A stretch of DNA of 64,000 nucleotides from assembly GCF_012927115.1 (NCBI RefSeq), contig NZ_JABBFY010000002.1, positions 310,001-374,000 on the forward strand, in the 5' to 3' direction. The notes under the pieces are model-generated. The model saw only the letters and a program-made list of their open reading frames with translations. It was not told the origin of the DNA and searched no databases. The translations under genes and the position numbers were made by a program. Source of the stretch: Sphingomonas sp. G-3-2-10. Its GTDB lineage: Bacteria; Pseudomonadota; Alphaproteobacteria; Sphingomonadales; Sphingomonadaceae. This document shows positions 42,995 to 50,332 of the stretch, in pieces. Within the stretch, counting starts at the first letter, position 1. The number at the start of each line of letters is the position of its first letter.

Positions 42995-43911
42995 ACTGCC
43001 ACCTTTTCGCGAACCGGCTCCAGCGTCCGCGCCGCCGCGTCGCGAACCTCGCCATCGGGATCATTCCGGGCCATCTCCGCGAGCCGCGGCAGCGCCGCCC
43101 GCGCATCCAGCGCCAGCCATTCGCGCATCGCCGCCCAGCGCAAGTGAAAGGCCGGATCGCGCGTCGCCGCGTCGAACTGCTCGCTCGCATCGGCGCGGCC
43201 CGATACGCGCAGGAAGGTCAGCAGCATCTCGGTCCGCGACGCACCTTCGTCGGCGCTGACCGCGCGAACGAACGCGCCGTCGCTTGCCCGGTATTCGCGG
43301 ATCAGCGGATCGCCCTCGCGCATCGTCGCGGTGAGTTGCACGATGTCCGACGCCGCGTCGCCGATCCGTTGCGCCCGCACCCGCCCATCGACCCGCAGCA
43401 CTTCGCTATCGCAGAGCCGAATGGCTCCCACGGATCGGCAAGGCGCAGCTTCCACCGCGCGGAAACCCGGCTCCAGCGGATCGACTTCCCAGCGCCGCAG
43501 CGTCGCGCCGCCCGCCTTGTGATAGCGCGTCACCGTCACGCGACCCGGGAACACGACCGTGGCAGGCACCGGCATCGCCGCGAGCGCTGCCGCGTCGAAC
43601 ACGCTCGCGCTGATCGACACCGCCGGGCATTCGAAGAGTATCGCTCCAGTACGCACCGCATCGCGGCTCAGCCGGAAAGGCGGCTCGAACAGCGGGTCGG
43701 CAGCCAGCGCCTCGACCAGCGGCGCAAGCAACGCCGCGCACCAGCCGCTATCGCGCAACAGGGCTTCCGCCCCGGCCACGGCATCGCCGTCCCCGGTAAA
43801 AGCGTCCGCCGCCGCCCGCCAGGCGTCGCTCCCGCGCCATCGCGCCACCGCCTCGCGCGACGCCGCCCGGGCTGCAGGGATCGCGGCGCGGACCGTTTCG
43901 GGCAGGCTCAA
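42982..43911 (-). CDS. HEAT-like repeat protein coupled to a small peptide gene
   Basis: The product has 309 residues from a TTG at 43911, which overlaps the TGA of the 52-codon peptide gene (TTGA). The N-terminus is helical (AIPAARAASREAVARWRGSD). A strand-rich middle (about 90-215; VPATVVFPGRVTVTRYHKAG, GFRAVEAAPCRSVGAIRLCD) may be a diverged version of the cupin-like core of the next protein but lacks its histidines. The C-terminus has HEAT-like helices (HLRWAAMREWLALDARAALP, DPDGEVRDAAARTLEPV). The paired genes look like relatives that split roles. Confidence 0.72.
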   Translation of the reverse strand: MSLPETVRAAIPAARAASREAVARWRGSDAWRAAADAFTGDGDAVAGAEALLRDSGWCAALLAPLVEALAADPLFEPPFRLSRDAVRTGAILFECPAVSISASVFDAAALAAMPVPATVVFPGRVTVTRYHKAGGATLRRWEVDPLEPGFRAVEAAPCRSVGAIRLCDSEVLRVDGRVRAQRIGDAASDIVQLTATMREGDPLIREYRASDGAFVRAVSADEGASRTEMLLTFLRVSGRADASEQFDAATRDPAFHLRWAAMREWLALDARAALPRLAEMARNDPDGEVRDAAARTLEPVREKVAVCLA

Positions 43912-44066
43912 CCGCCCGGCACCATCTCGATCACCACCGAAACCAGCGAAACGATCAGTTCGAACACATCGTCGGCCGCGACTTCGCCCGCGCGCGCCGC
44001 GCCATGCATCGCCACCTGCGTGCCGAGTTCGGCCACCTGCGAAATATCGATCTGGATCAGCCCCAT
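43908..44066 (-). CDS. small peptide gene (52 aa), possible precursor or signalling peptide
   Basis: ATG 44066 is preceded by AAGG and AGGGGA. The peptide begins MGLIQIDISQVAELGTQVAM, has a polar middle (HGAARAGEVAADD) and a hydrophobic C-terminal stretch (VFELIVSLVSVVIEMV) that ends in PGG. It has no cysteine, so thioether or lasso-type crosslinks through Cys are excluded. The stop overlaps the TTG start of the HEAT protein, a strong sign that it is a real translated gene. The family is unknown. It could be a modified peptide, a small membrane-active peptide or a regulatory subunit. Confidence 0.65.
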   Translation of the reverse strand: MGLIQIDISQVAELGTQVAMHGAARAGEVAADDVFELIVSLVSVVIEMVPGG

Positions 44067-44140
44067 CGCCTTGTCCCCTTCGCGATGCGGGCAGGAATGC
44101 CCGCCCGCGAAAGGCTATCGGTGGCGAAGCGCGGGGCCAG

Positions 44141-44154
44141 TTACATCGGTGTAA
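44141..44154. promoter_or_regulatory. inverted repeat upstream of the peptide operon
   Basis: TTACA-tcgg-TGTAA lies 75 bases upstream of the peptide start and 9 bases after the PQQ dehydrogenase stop. It is a possible binding site for the winged-helix protein encoded at the end of the cluster or another regulator. No clear -35/-10 pair was found beside it. Confidence 0.4.
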
Positions 44155-44163
44155 TGTTGGCGC

Positions 44164-45294
44164 TTACTTCTTCGGCGTGATCTTCAGCAGCCGCCCGTTC
44201 GATCCGCTGCCACCATCTTCCAGCACCCAGATCGCGCCGTCGGGGCCTTCCTCGACTTCGCGGATACGCGCGCCCATGCCCCATTGGTCGCCCTTGGTCG
44301 CATTGGTGCCGTCCACATCGACGCGGATCAGCGCCTTGCTCGAAAGCCCGCCGATGAACAGGTCGCCGCGCCACTGCGGCCACAGCTTGCCCGAATAGAC
44401 GATCAGACCGCCCGGCGAGATCGACGGGTTCCACCACACCTTGGGCGGCTCATAGCCGTCGCCCGGCTTGTGATCGGGGATGTCACGGCCGTCATAATGA
44501 TCGCCGTTCGAAACCGCGGGATAGCCATAATCCTTGCCGGGCAGGACGAGGTTCACTTCGTCCCCGCCCTTGGGACCCATTTCCTGCTCCCACAAATTGC
44601 CCTTCGCATCGAAGGCGATGCCGAGCAGATTGCGATGGCCGTAGGACCAGACCGCCGGGTGGAAGCCCTTCGCCGCGAGCGGATTGCCCGCCGCCGGAGT
44701 GCCGTCGTCGTTCAGGCGCAGCACCTTGCCCAAGGTCGCCTTGGGATCGTGCGCCGGATCGAATTTCTGCCGCTCGCCATTGGTGAAGAACAGATGGCCG
44801 TCCTTCGAAAAGGCGATCCGGCCCGAGAAGTGCCCGTCGCCGGAGACATAGGGCGATGCGCGGAAGATCACCTGGACATTCTCCAGCGCCGGTTCGGCGC
44901 CGTCCTTCAGCGTTCCACGCGCCAGCGCAACGCCCTTCAGACCCTCGGCATTGGCTTCGGAGAAGCTGAAATACACCAGCCGGTTCTGTGCGAACTTCGG
45001 ATGGAGCACCACGTCCATCATCGCGCCCTGCCCCGCGCTCGACACGGCGGGCGTGCCGGCCACGACCTTGCGCTCCTTGCCGTCCGCGGAAACGAGCAGG
45101 ATCGGCCCGGCCTTCTCGGTCACCAGCATCCGCCCGTCGGGCAGGAAGGTCATCGCCCAGGGTGCATCGAAGTCGGCGACTTCGGTGACGGTGAAGGGCA
45201 GCGCTCCGCTCGCGGACTGGGCAACGGCATCGTTGCTCTCGGTACAGGCGGCAAGCAACACGAGCGCCGGGAGGAGGGTGCGGGCCTTGGGCAT
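44164..45294 (-). CDS. PQQ-dependent sugar dehydrogenase (soluble aldose dehydrogenase type), lipoprotein
   Basis: The product has 376 residues from ATG 45294. A lipoprotein signal is LPALVLLAAC. The beta-propeller carries AVSSAGQGAMMDVVLHPKFA, NRLVYFSFSE, GHFSGRIAFSKDGHLFFTNG, YGHRNLLGIAFDAKGNLWEQ and EMGPKGGDEVNLVLPGKDYG, all hallmarks of the YliI/Gdh family that oxidises aldose sugars with PQQ. It acts in the periplasm. No PQQ synthesis genes lie in the window. An upstream start at 45324 is rejected because GAAGGA fits the later ATG. Confidence 0.9.
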   Translation of the reverse strand: MPKARTLLPALVLLAACTESNDAVAQSASGALPFTVTEVADFDAPWAMTFLPDGRMLVTEKAGPILLVSADGKERKVVAGTPAVSSAGQGAMMDVVLHPKFAQNRLVYFSFSEANAEGLKGVALARGTLKDGAEPALENVQVIFRASPYVSGDGHFSGRIAFSKDGHLFFTNGERQKFDPAHDPKATLGKVLRLNDDGTPAAGNPLAAKGFHPAVWSYGHRNLLGIAFDAKGNLWEQEMGPKGGDEVNLVLPGKDYGYPAVSNGDHYDGRDIPDHKPGDGYEPPKVWWNPSISPGGLIVYSGKLWPQWRGDLFIGGLSSKALIRVDVDGTNATKGDQWGMGARIREVEEGPDGAIWVLEDGGSGSNGRLLKITPKK

Positions 45295-45357
45295 GATCGA
45301 TCCTTCTTCTGTCTCGGCGGGCAACGCGCGGACGGCGGGGCGGGTCCAACAAAGTCT

Positions 45358-45390
45358 AGCCCCTCCCCTTCAGGGGAGGGGTTGGGGTGG
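45358..45390. repeat. palindromic CCCCTCCCC element
   Basis: AGCCCCTCCCC-ttca-GGGGAGGGGTT followed by GGGGTGGGG. An intergenic palindrome of the same general class as those near 29.9, 48.7 and 63.0 kb. It sits 64 bases upstream of the PQQ dehydrogenase start. Confidence 0.6.
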
Positions 45391-45440
45391 GGCAGTCATA
45401 GCCTCGCAGCGACCAGTATCCAGAATATAGCCTCCACCCA

Positions 45441-45500
45441 GCATCAGGTGAAGCAGCCCCCGGCTGTTTCAGGCCGTCCGGGGGACGGCCGGCCTGATGC
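45441..45500 (-). other. compound inverted repeat in the 3' region of the M3 peptidase gene
   Basis: Outer arms GCATCAGG (45441-45448) and CCTGATGC (45493-45500) enclose two further fold-backs: GAAGCAGCC/GGCTGTTTC and GGCCGTCC/GGACGGCC. The RNA could form a three-way junction. It lies 23 bases after the peptidase stop on the minus strand and may act as a transcript end. The rest of the 45295-45523 gap holds only the repeat at 45358 and promoter space. Confidence 0.5.
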
Positions 45501-45523
45501 TCCCTCCTCTGGCTTAAGAAGTC

Positions 45524-47665
45524 TCAGGCGACCGGAAACCCGCGCGTTTTGAACAGCGCCTTCACGTCCGGATCGCGACCGCGGAAGGCGCGGTACGCTA
45601 CCTTGCGGTCGGTTTCGTTGCCGGTGGAGAGCAGGGTCAGGCGGAACCGGTCCGCCGTCTTCTTGTCCCACACGTCGCCGGTCTCGGTGAAGGCTTCCCA
45701 GGTGTCGGCGGCCATCGTCTCGGACCAGAGATACGAATAATAGCCCGCCGAATAGGCGTCCGACGAGAAGAGATGGTTGAACTGCGGCATACGGTGGCGC
45801 AGCGCGATTTCCTTCGGCATCCCCAGCGCGCCGAGCGCTTCCTTCTCGAACGCGTCGATATCGGCGACCGGCGTCTCTCGATTGTGCAGCTGCATGTCGA
45901 GGATCGCGCACGACAGATATTCGACCGTGTCGAAGCCTTGGTTGAAGGTCGACGATTTCTGGATCTTGTCGACCAGCGCCTGCGGCATCGGCTCGCCGGT
46001 CTTGTAGTGCTTGGCGTATTTGTCGAGCACGTCGCGGGTCAGCAGCCAGTTCTCGTTCACTTGGGATGGATATTCGACGAAGTCGCGCGGCGTGCCGGAC
46101 AGCCCCGAATAGGTCACGTTCTGCAGCAGGCTGTGGATGCCGTGGCCGAATTCGTGGAACAGGGTCGTTGCGTCGTCGAGGCTGATCAGCGTCGGTTCGC
46201 CAGCGCCGCCCTTCACGAAATTATTGTTGTTCGACGCCAGCGTGTTGGTGACGCCGCCGAACTTCTTCTGCCCGCGATAGCGCGTCGCCCAAGCGCCCGA
46301 ACGCTTCCCCGACCGCGCGAAATTGTCGAAATAGAAGATGCCGACATGCTTCTTCGTGACGCGGTTGGTCACTTCGAACGTCATCACGTTCGGATCGAAC
46401 ACCGGCACATCCTTCACCGGGCGGAAGTCGAGATCATAGAGCCGGCCGCAGGCATAGAGCGCCGCCTGCACCATGTTGCCCAGCTCGAAATAGGGCTTCA
46501 CCTCATTCTCATCGAGGTCGTACTTCGCCTTGCGGACCTTCTCGGCATAGAAGCGATAGTCCCACGGCTCGATGGTGATGCCGGCATTTTCCTTATCGGC
46601 GATCGCCTGCATGTCGGCGACTTCTTCGGCCACCCGCGCGCGGGCGGCGGGCCAGACCGACATCATCAGCTTCATCGCGTTTTCGGGCGTCTCGGCCATC
46701 GTGTCGTCCATGCGGAACAGGGCATGGTTCTTGAAGCCGAGCAGCACCGCGCGCTGCTGGCGCAGGGCGAGGATCTGCGCGATCACTGCCTTGGTGTCGT
46801 TCGTATCGTTATTGTCGCCGCGCTTCACGAACGCGCGCCACACCTTCTCGCGCAGCGCCCGGTTGGTCGAGGCCGACAGGAAAGGCTGAACCGACGAGCG
46901 GGTGTTGACCACCGCCCATCCGGCCACCTTGCGCTCGTCGGCGGCGGACTTGAGCGAAGCCTTGAAACTGTCGGGCAGGCCAGCGAGATCGGCTTCCTTG
47001 TCGAGGACGATCCAGGTTTCCTCGTCCGCCAGCACCTTGCGGCTGAATTCGGCATAGGCCGAGGCGAGTGTCTGGTTGATCTTGGAAACCTCGGCGCGCT
47101 GGGCGTCCGAGAGTAGCGCGCCGCGCCGCACGAAACCGCGATAGCTGCGTTCGAGCATGCGGTTCTGCTGCGCGTTCAGCCCCTGCGACTTGCGCGTGTC
47201 GTATGCGCCCTTCACGCGAGCGAACAGCTTGGGATCGAGGAACAGCTCGTCGTTGAACTTCGCCATTTTCGGGCTCCATTCGCGGGCGATCGCCTGCACG
47301 TCCTTACCGGCGAGGTTGCTGGTATAGACGCCCCATACCGACTGGACCCGGTCCATCGTTTCGCCGGCCAGTTCCATCTTCTCCGACACACTCTTGAAGG
47401 TCGGCTTGTCCTTGGCATCGCGGATCGCGTGGATCTCGGTGCGCAGCTCCGCCATCGCAGCTTCGAAGGCAGGCGGGAACATGGCGGGAGTGAACTTGTC
47501 CCAGGGCGGCGTGCCGCCATAATTGCCCGGCCAGGGCTTGAGCAGCGGCGAGGGATCGACTGCGCCGGCGGTCTGGGCCAGCGCGGCGATCGCGCCGGAG
47601 AATTGCGCGGCGGCCAAGGTGGTGGCCGAGGCGAGCAGCGCCTGGCGCCGGGTCAACTGGGTCAT
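45524..47665 (-). CDS. M3 family zinc peptidase (peptidyl-dipeptidase Dcp type)
   Basis: The product has 713 residues. A twin-arginine-like or Sec signal (MTQLTRRQALLASATTLAAA) precedes the mature enzyme. Zinc motif HExxH at H504-E505...H508 in TLFHEFGHGIHSLLQ, with the following Glu in SGTPRDFVEYPSQVNENWL. GVYTSNLAGKDVQAIAREWS and LFARVKGAYDTRKSQGLNAQ belong to the M3 helical N-terminus. It removes dipeptides from peptide C-termini, probably in the periplasm. Start 47665 is preferred to 47692. Confidence 0.93.
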   Translation of the reverse strand: MTQLTRRQALLASATTLAAAQFSGAIAALAQTAGAVDPSPLLKPWPGNYGGTPPWDKFTPAMFPPAFEAAMAELRTEIHAIRDAKDKPTFKSVSEKMELAGETMDRVQSVWGVYTSNLAGKDVQAIAREWSPKMAKFNDELFLDPKLFARVKGAYDTRKSQGLNAQQNRMLERSYRGFVRRGALLSDAQRAEVSKINQTLASAYAEFSRKVLADEETWIVLDKEADLAGLPDSFKASLKSAADERKVAGWAVVNTRSSVQPFLSASTNRALREKVWRAFVKRGDNNDTNDTKAVIAQILALRQQRAVLLGFKNHALFRMDDTMAETPENAMKLMMSVWPAARARVAEEVADMQAIADKENAGITIEPWDYRFYAEKVRKAKYDLDENEVKPYFELGNMVQAALYACGRLYDLDFRPVKDVPVFDPNVMTFEVTNRVTKKHVGIFYFDNFARSGKRSGAWATRYRGQKKFGGVTNTLASNNNNFVKGGAGEPTLISLDDATTLFHEFGHGIHSLLQNVTYSGLSGTPRDFVEYPSQVNENWLLTRDVLDKYAKHYKTGEPMPQALVDKIQKSSTFNQGFDTVEYLSCAILDMQLHNRETPVADIDAFEKEALGALGMPKEIALRHRMPQFNHLFSSDAYSAGYYSYLWSETMAADTWEAFTETGDVWDKKTADRFRLTLLSTGNETDRKVAYRAFRGRDPDVKALFKTRGFPVA

Positions 47666-47821
47666 GAATGCTCCGTGATATCGAGATAACACAGCTTAGC
47701 CCCTGACCGCGTGATGGCAACCGAACCTGCCGCAACTCGTCCCTGCCCCGCACCAACACGCATTGGCGGCAAGGCAGGGCGATACCCCTTGCCGGGTTTT
47801 CCCCTGTTGGATTCTGGTTCG

Positions 47822-47836
47822 GAACAAAGTAGGAAC
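47822..47836 (+). promoter_or_regulatory. LexA box (SOS operator)
   Basis: GAAC-AAAGTAG-GAAC matches the alphaproteobacterial LexA site, a direct repeat GAAC-N7-GAAC (equivalently GTTC-N7-GTTC). It lies 38 bases upstream of the imuA start, as expected for an SOS-induced imuA-imuB-dnaE2 cassette. Confidence 0.88.
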
Positions 47837-47874
47837 ATGCGTTGTTCCCGAGTCGCCCCACGAGTCGCTGTATC

Positions 47875-48621
47875 ATGGCCGATCCTGCCGTCCTGAAGCA
47901 ATTGCGCGAGACGCTCAGCGGTCTCGAAACCGGCGGATTCCGCCGCCGCCCTGCCTTGCCCTTCGGCATCGAGAAGATCGATTCGCGCCTCGCCAATGAA
48001 GGGCTCCGGCTCGACGCGCTCCACGAAGTCGCCGCCGGTTCGCACGACATGTCCGACGATTGCGCGGCGACCCTGTTCATGGCCGGGATCGCCGCGCGCG
48101 CCTGGGGACCGGTACTGTGGGTGGTGCGTCGCCACGATCTGTTCGCGCCCGGGCTGTCGCAGGCAGGCCTTGACGCCAAAAGGCTGCTCTATGCCGAAGC
48201 CGCCGACGATGCCGAGATGCTGGCGATCATGGAGGAAGGGCTGCGCCATCGCGGTCTGGGCGCGGTGATCGGCGAAGCCAAGCGCGCCGACATGACAGCG
48301 ACGCGCCGCCTACAGCTCGCGGCCGAAGGCGGGCGCACCATCGCGCTGCTGCTGCGCCGCCATGCCCGCGAAGGCGACGATCCGCTCGCCGCGCCCTCCG
48401 CTGCCGTCACGCGCTGGCGGATCACCTGCGCCCCTTCGGCGCCGCTGCCGGTCGAGGGGATCGGTCGCGCGCGCTGGCACCTCGCCCTTGTCCGCCAGAA
48501 AGGCGGCGAGCCTTTCACTCAAATCGTGGAGGCCAGCGATGAAACGGGTCGCTGCGCTCTACCTGCCGCAATGGCCGATCGAACGGCTGCGTCGGGCCGA
48601 GCCAACCGCCGCGCCGCCTGA
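47875..48621 (+). CDS. imuA: ImuA, RecA-like accessory protein of the SOS mutasome
   Basis: The product has 248 residues from ATG 47875. LPFGIEKIDSRLANEGLRLD, ALHEVAAGSHDMSDDCAATL, VLWVVRRHDLFAPGLSQAGL and EEGLRHRGLGAVIGEAKRAD follow the ImuA/SulA-related RecA-like family. It works with ImuB and DnaE2 in damage-induced mutagenesis, modulating RecA. The C-terminal 27 residues overlap the start of imuB by 83 bases in another frame. Regulated by the LexA box upstream. Confidence 0.88.
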   Translation: MADPAVLKQLRETLSGLETGGFRRRPALPFGIEKIDSRLANEGLRLDALHEVAAGSHDMSDDCAATLFMAGIAARAWGPVLWVVRRHDLFAPGLSQAGLDAKRLLYAEAADDAEMLAIMEEGLRHRGLGAVIGEAKRADMTATRRLQLAAEGGRTIALLLRRHAREGDDPLAAPSAAVTRWRITCAPSAPLPVEGIGRARWHLALVRQKGGEPFTQIVEASDETGRCALPAAMADRTAASGRANRRAA

Positions 48622-50332
48622 GCGCGCGGCTGCAGGCCTCGCCGCAGCGCCTCGCAACGGCGGCTGGCGCCCGGGCGCGCGATGGGCGCGGGATGAAAAG
48701 CGCCTCCCCGGCACGGGAAGGGGGACCAGCGAAGCTGGTGCAGGGGCCCCGCCTCGAAGGTCGGCGCGTGCGGAGAGCCCCCTCCACCCCGCCGCTTCGC
48801 GTCGCGGTCCCCCTCCCCCTGCCGGGGAGGAATTTCACCCCCTCATCACCAGCATCCATGAAGGCAACCGCATCCAGATCGCGGCCGCGTGCCCGCACGC
48901 CCGCGCGCTCGGTCTCGTCCCCGGCATGGCAGTCACGCAGGCGCGCGCGCAGGTCCGCCGGCTCGACATCCGCCCCGCGGATCCGGCAGGCGATCTCGCC
49001 GCGCTGCACAGCCTCGCGGTCGCCTTCGCGCGCCATTACGCGCCGATCGTCGCGCTTGAAGGCAGCGATACGCTGTTCCTCGAAATCACCGGGACCGATC
49101 ATCTCTTCGGCGGCGAAGCGGCGATGGCCCGGCGCATCGTCCGCCTGCTCGCCAGGCTCGGCTTCACCGCGCGCATCGCCATCGCCGACACGCCCGGCGC
49201 TGCCTATGCGCTGGTGCATTGCACCGATGCGCGGGTGACCCTCTCCCCCTCCGGAAGCGCCACCGCAGCCATCGCCGATCTCCCCACGCCAGCGCTGCGC
49301 ATCGAGGAAAAGCATGTCGAATTGCTCCGGCGTCTCGGCATCGACCGGATCGGCCAGCTTGCCGCCCTTCCCCGCGCGCCGCTGGTCAAGCGTTTCGGCC
49401 CGCACATCGCGCTGCGGCTCAACCAGGCCTTGGGCGCGCTGCCCGAGCCGCTCGATCCGGTCGTCCCGCCCCAGCCGATCGCCGCCGTCCGCCGCTTCGC
49501 CGAACCGATCCTGACCGAAGATGCGATCCGGCACTGGCTGGGCCAGCTCGTTCCCGAACTCGCCGAAGCGCTCGCGCTGGCCGGGCAAGGCGCACTGCGG
49601 CTCGAATTCGTCGCCGACCGGATCGACGGCGTGCCCCAGCGCATCCGCATCGGCCTCGCCCGCCCCAGCCGCGATCCCGCGCATCTGCTTCGCCTGCTCG
49701 TCCGCCGGATCGAGGATGTCGAGCCCGGCTATGGCATCGATGCCATCGCTCTCCATGTCCGCCGATCGGACGTGCTCGGCCCGCAACCCTTCGTCGAACG
49801 GCTCGACGAGGAAGCGGCCCCCGATCTTGCGCCTCTGGTCGATACGCTCGCCACTCGCATCGGCCTGTCGCGGTTGTGGCGCATGAGCCCGGCCGAAAGC
49901 GATGTGCCGGAACGCAGCGCCGTCCGCACACCCGTGATCGACCCGCCCGACCGCGCCGCCCCCCGCCTCAGGCCGGGCGATGTCCGCCACCTTTCGCGCA
50001 CGCCCGAACTCGAGCCGTGGCACCCGCACTGGCCCAAGCCCGCGCGCCTGCTCCGCCGCCCCGAGCGGATCGACCATGTCCTGGCCGAGCTGCCCGATCA
50101 TGCCCCGCGCCGCTTCACCTGGCGCGGCGCCACCCACCGCGTCGTCCGCGCCGACGGCCCCGAACGCATTCATGGCGAATGGTGGAAACGCCGCAGCGAG
50201 ACGCACAGCATCCGCGATTATTACCGCGTCGAGGATGACGAGGGTCACCGCTATTGGCTGTTCCGCAAGGGCGATGGCGAGCGCGCGGTGACCGGCGATC
50301 AGAGCTGGTATCTGCACGGCGTGTACGGATGA
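48539..50332 (+). CDS. imuB: ImuB, Y-family-polymerase-like mutasome protein
   Basis: The product has 597 residues. The Y-family fold is recognised by MKRVAALYLPQWPIERLRRA, GLVPGMAVTQARAQVRRLDI, FLEITGTDHLFGGEAAMARR and LLRRLGIDRIGQLAALPRAP. The usual catalytic acidic residues are not conserved, as in other ImuB, which instead bridges DnaE2 to the sliding clamp. C-terminus ends DDEGHRYWLFRKGDGERAVT and WYLHGVYG. Residues about 53-99 are encoded by an inserted REPIN-like element, so this ImuB carries an unusual low-complexity loop near its N-terminus. ATGA overlap with dnaE2. Confidence 0.9.
   Translation: MKRVAALYLPQWPIERLRRAEPTAAPPERAAAGLAAAPRNGGWRPGARWARDEKRLPGTGRGTSEAGAGAPPRRSARAESPLHPAASRRGPPPPAGEEFHPLITSIHEGNRIQIAAACPHARALGLVPGMAVTQARAQVRRLDIRPADPAGDLAALHSLAVAFARHYAPIVALEGSDTLFLEITGTDHLFGGEAAMARRIVRLLARLGFTARIAIADTPGAAYALVHCTDARVTLSPSGSATAAIADLPTPALRIEEKHVELLRRLGIDRIGQLAALPRAPLVKRFGPHIALRLNQALGALPEPLDPVVPPQPIAAVRRFAEPILTEDAIRHWLGQLVPELAEALALAGQGALRLEFVADRIDGVPQRIRIGLARPSRDPAHLLRLLVRRIEDVEPGYGIDAIALHVRRSDVLGPQPFVERLDEEAAPDLAPLVDTLATRIGLSRLWRMSPAESDVPERSAVRTPVIDPPDRAAPRLRPGDVRHLSRTPELEPWHPHWPKPARLLRRPERIDHVLAELPDHAPRRFTWRGATHRVVRADGPERIHGEWWKRRSETHSIRDYYRVEDDEGHRYWLFRKGDGERAVTGDQSWYLHGVYG
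48695..48836. repeat. MITE/REPIN-like element inserted in frame in imuB
   Basis: The left arm CTCCCCGGCACGGGAAGGGG (from 48704) and the right arm, whose complement reads CTCCCCGGCAGGGGGAGGGG (ending at 48829), are near-identical terminal inverted repeats. Inner GGGACCAGCGAAGCTGG and the complement of CGCTTCGCGTCGCGGTCCC also match. GAAA...AATTTC may be the outer edges. The 142-base estimate of extent is uncertain by a few bases. No stop codon is introduced. Confidence 0.72.

Noticed and set aside
48539..48621. Overlap of imuA and imuB considered as a frameshift or sequencing error
   Set aside because: Both proteins keep family motifs across the junction, and imuA/imuB overlaps are known. imuB starts with a canonical MKRVAALYLP.
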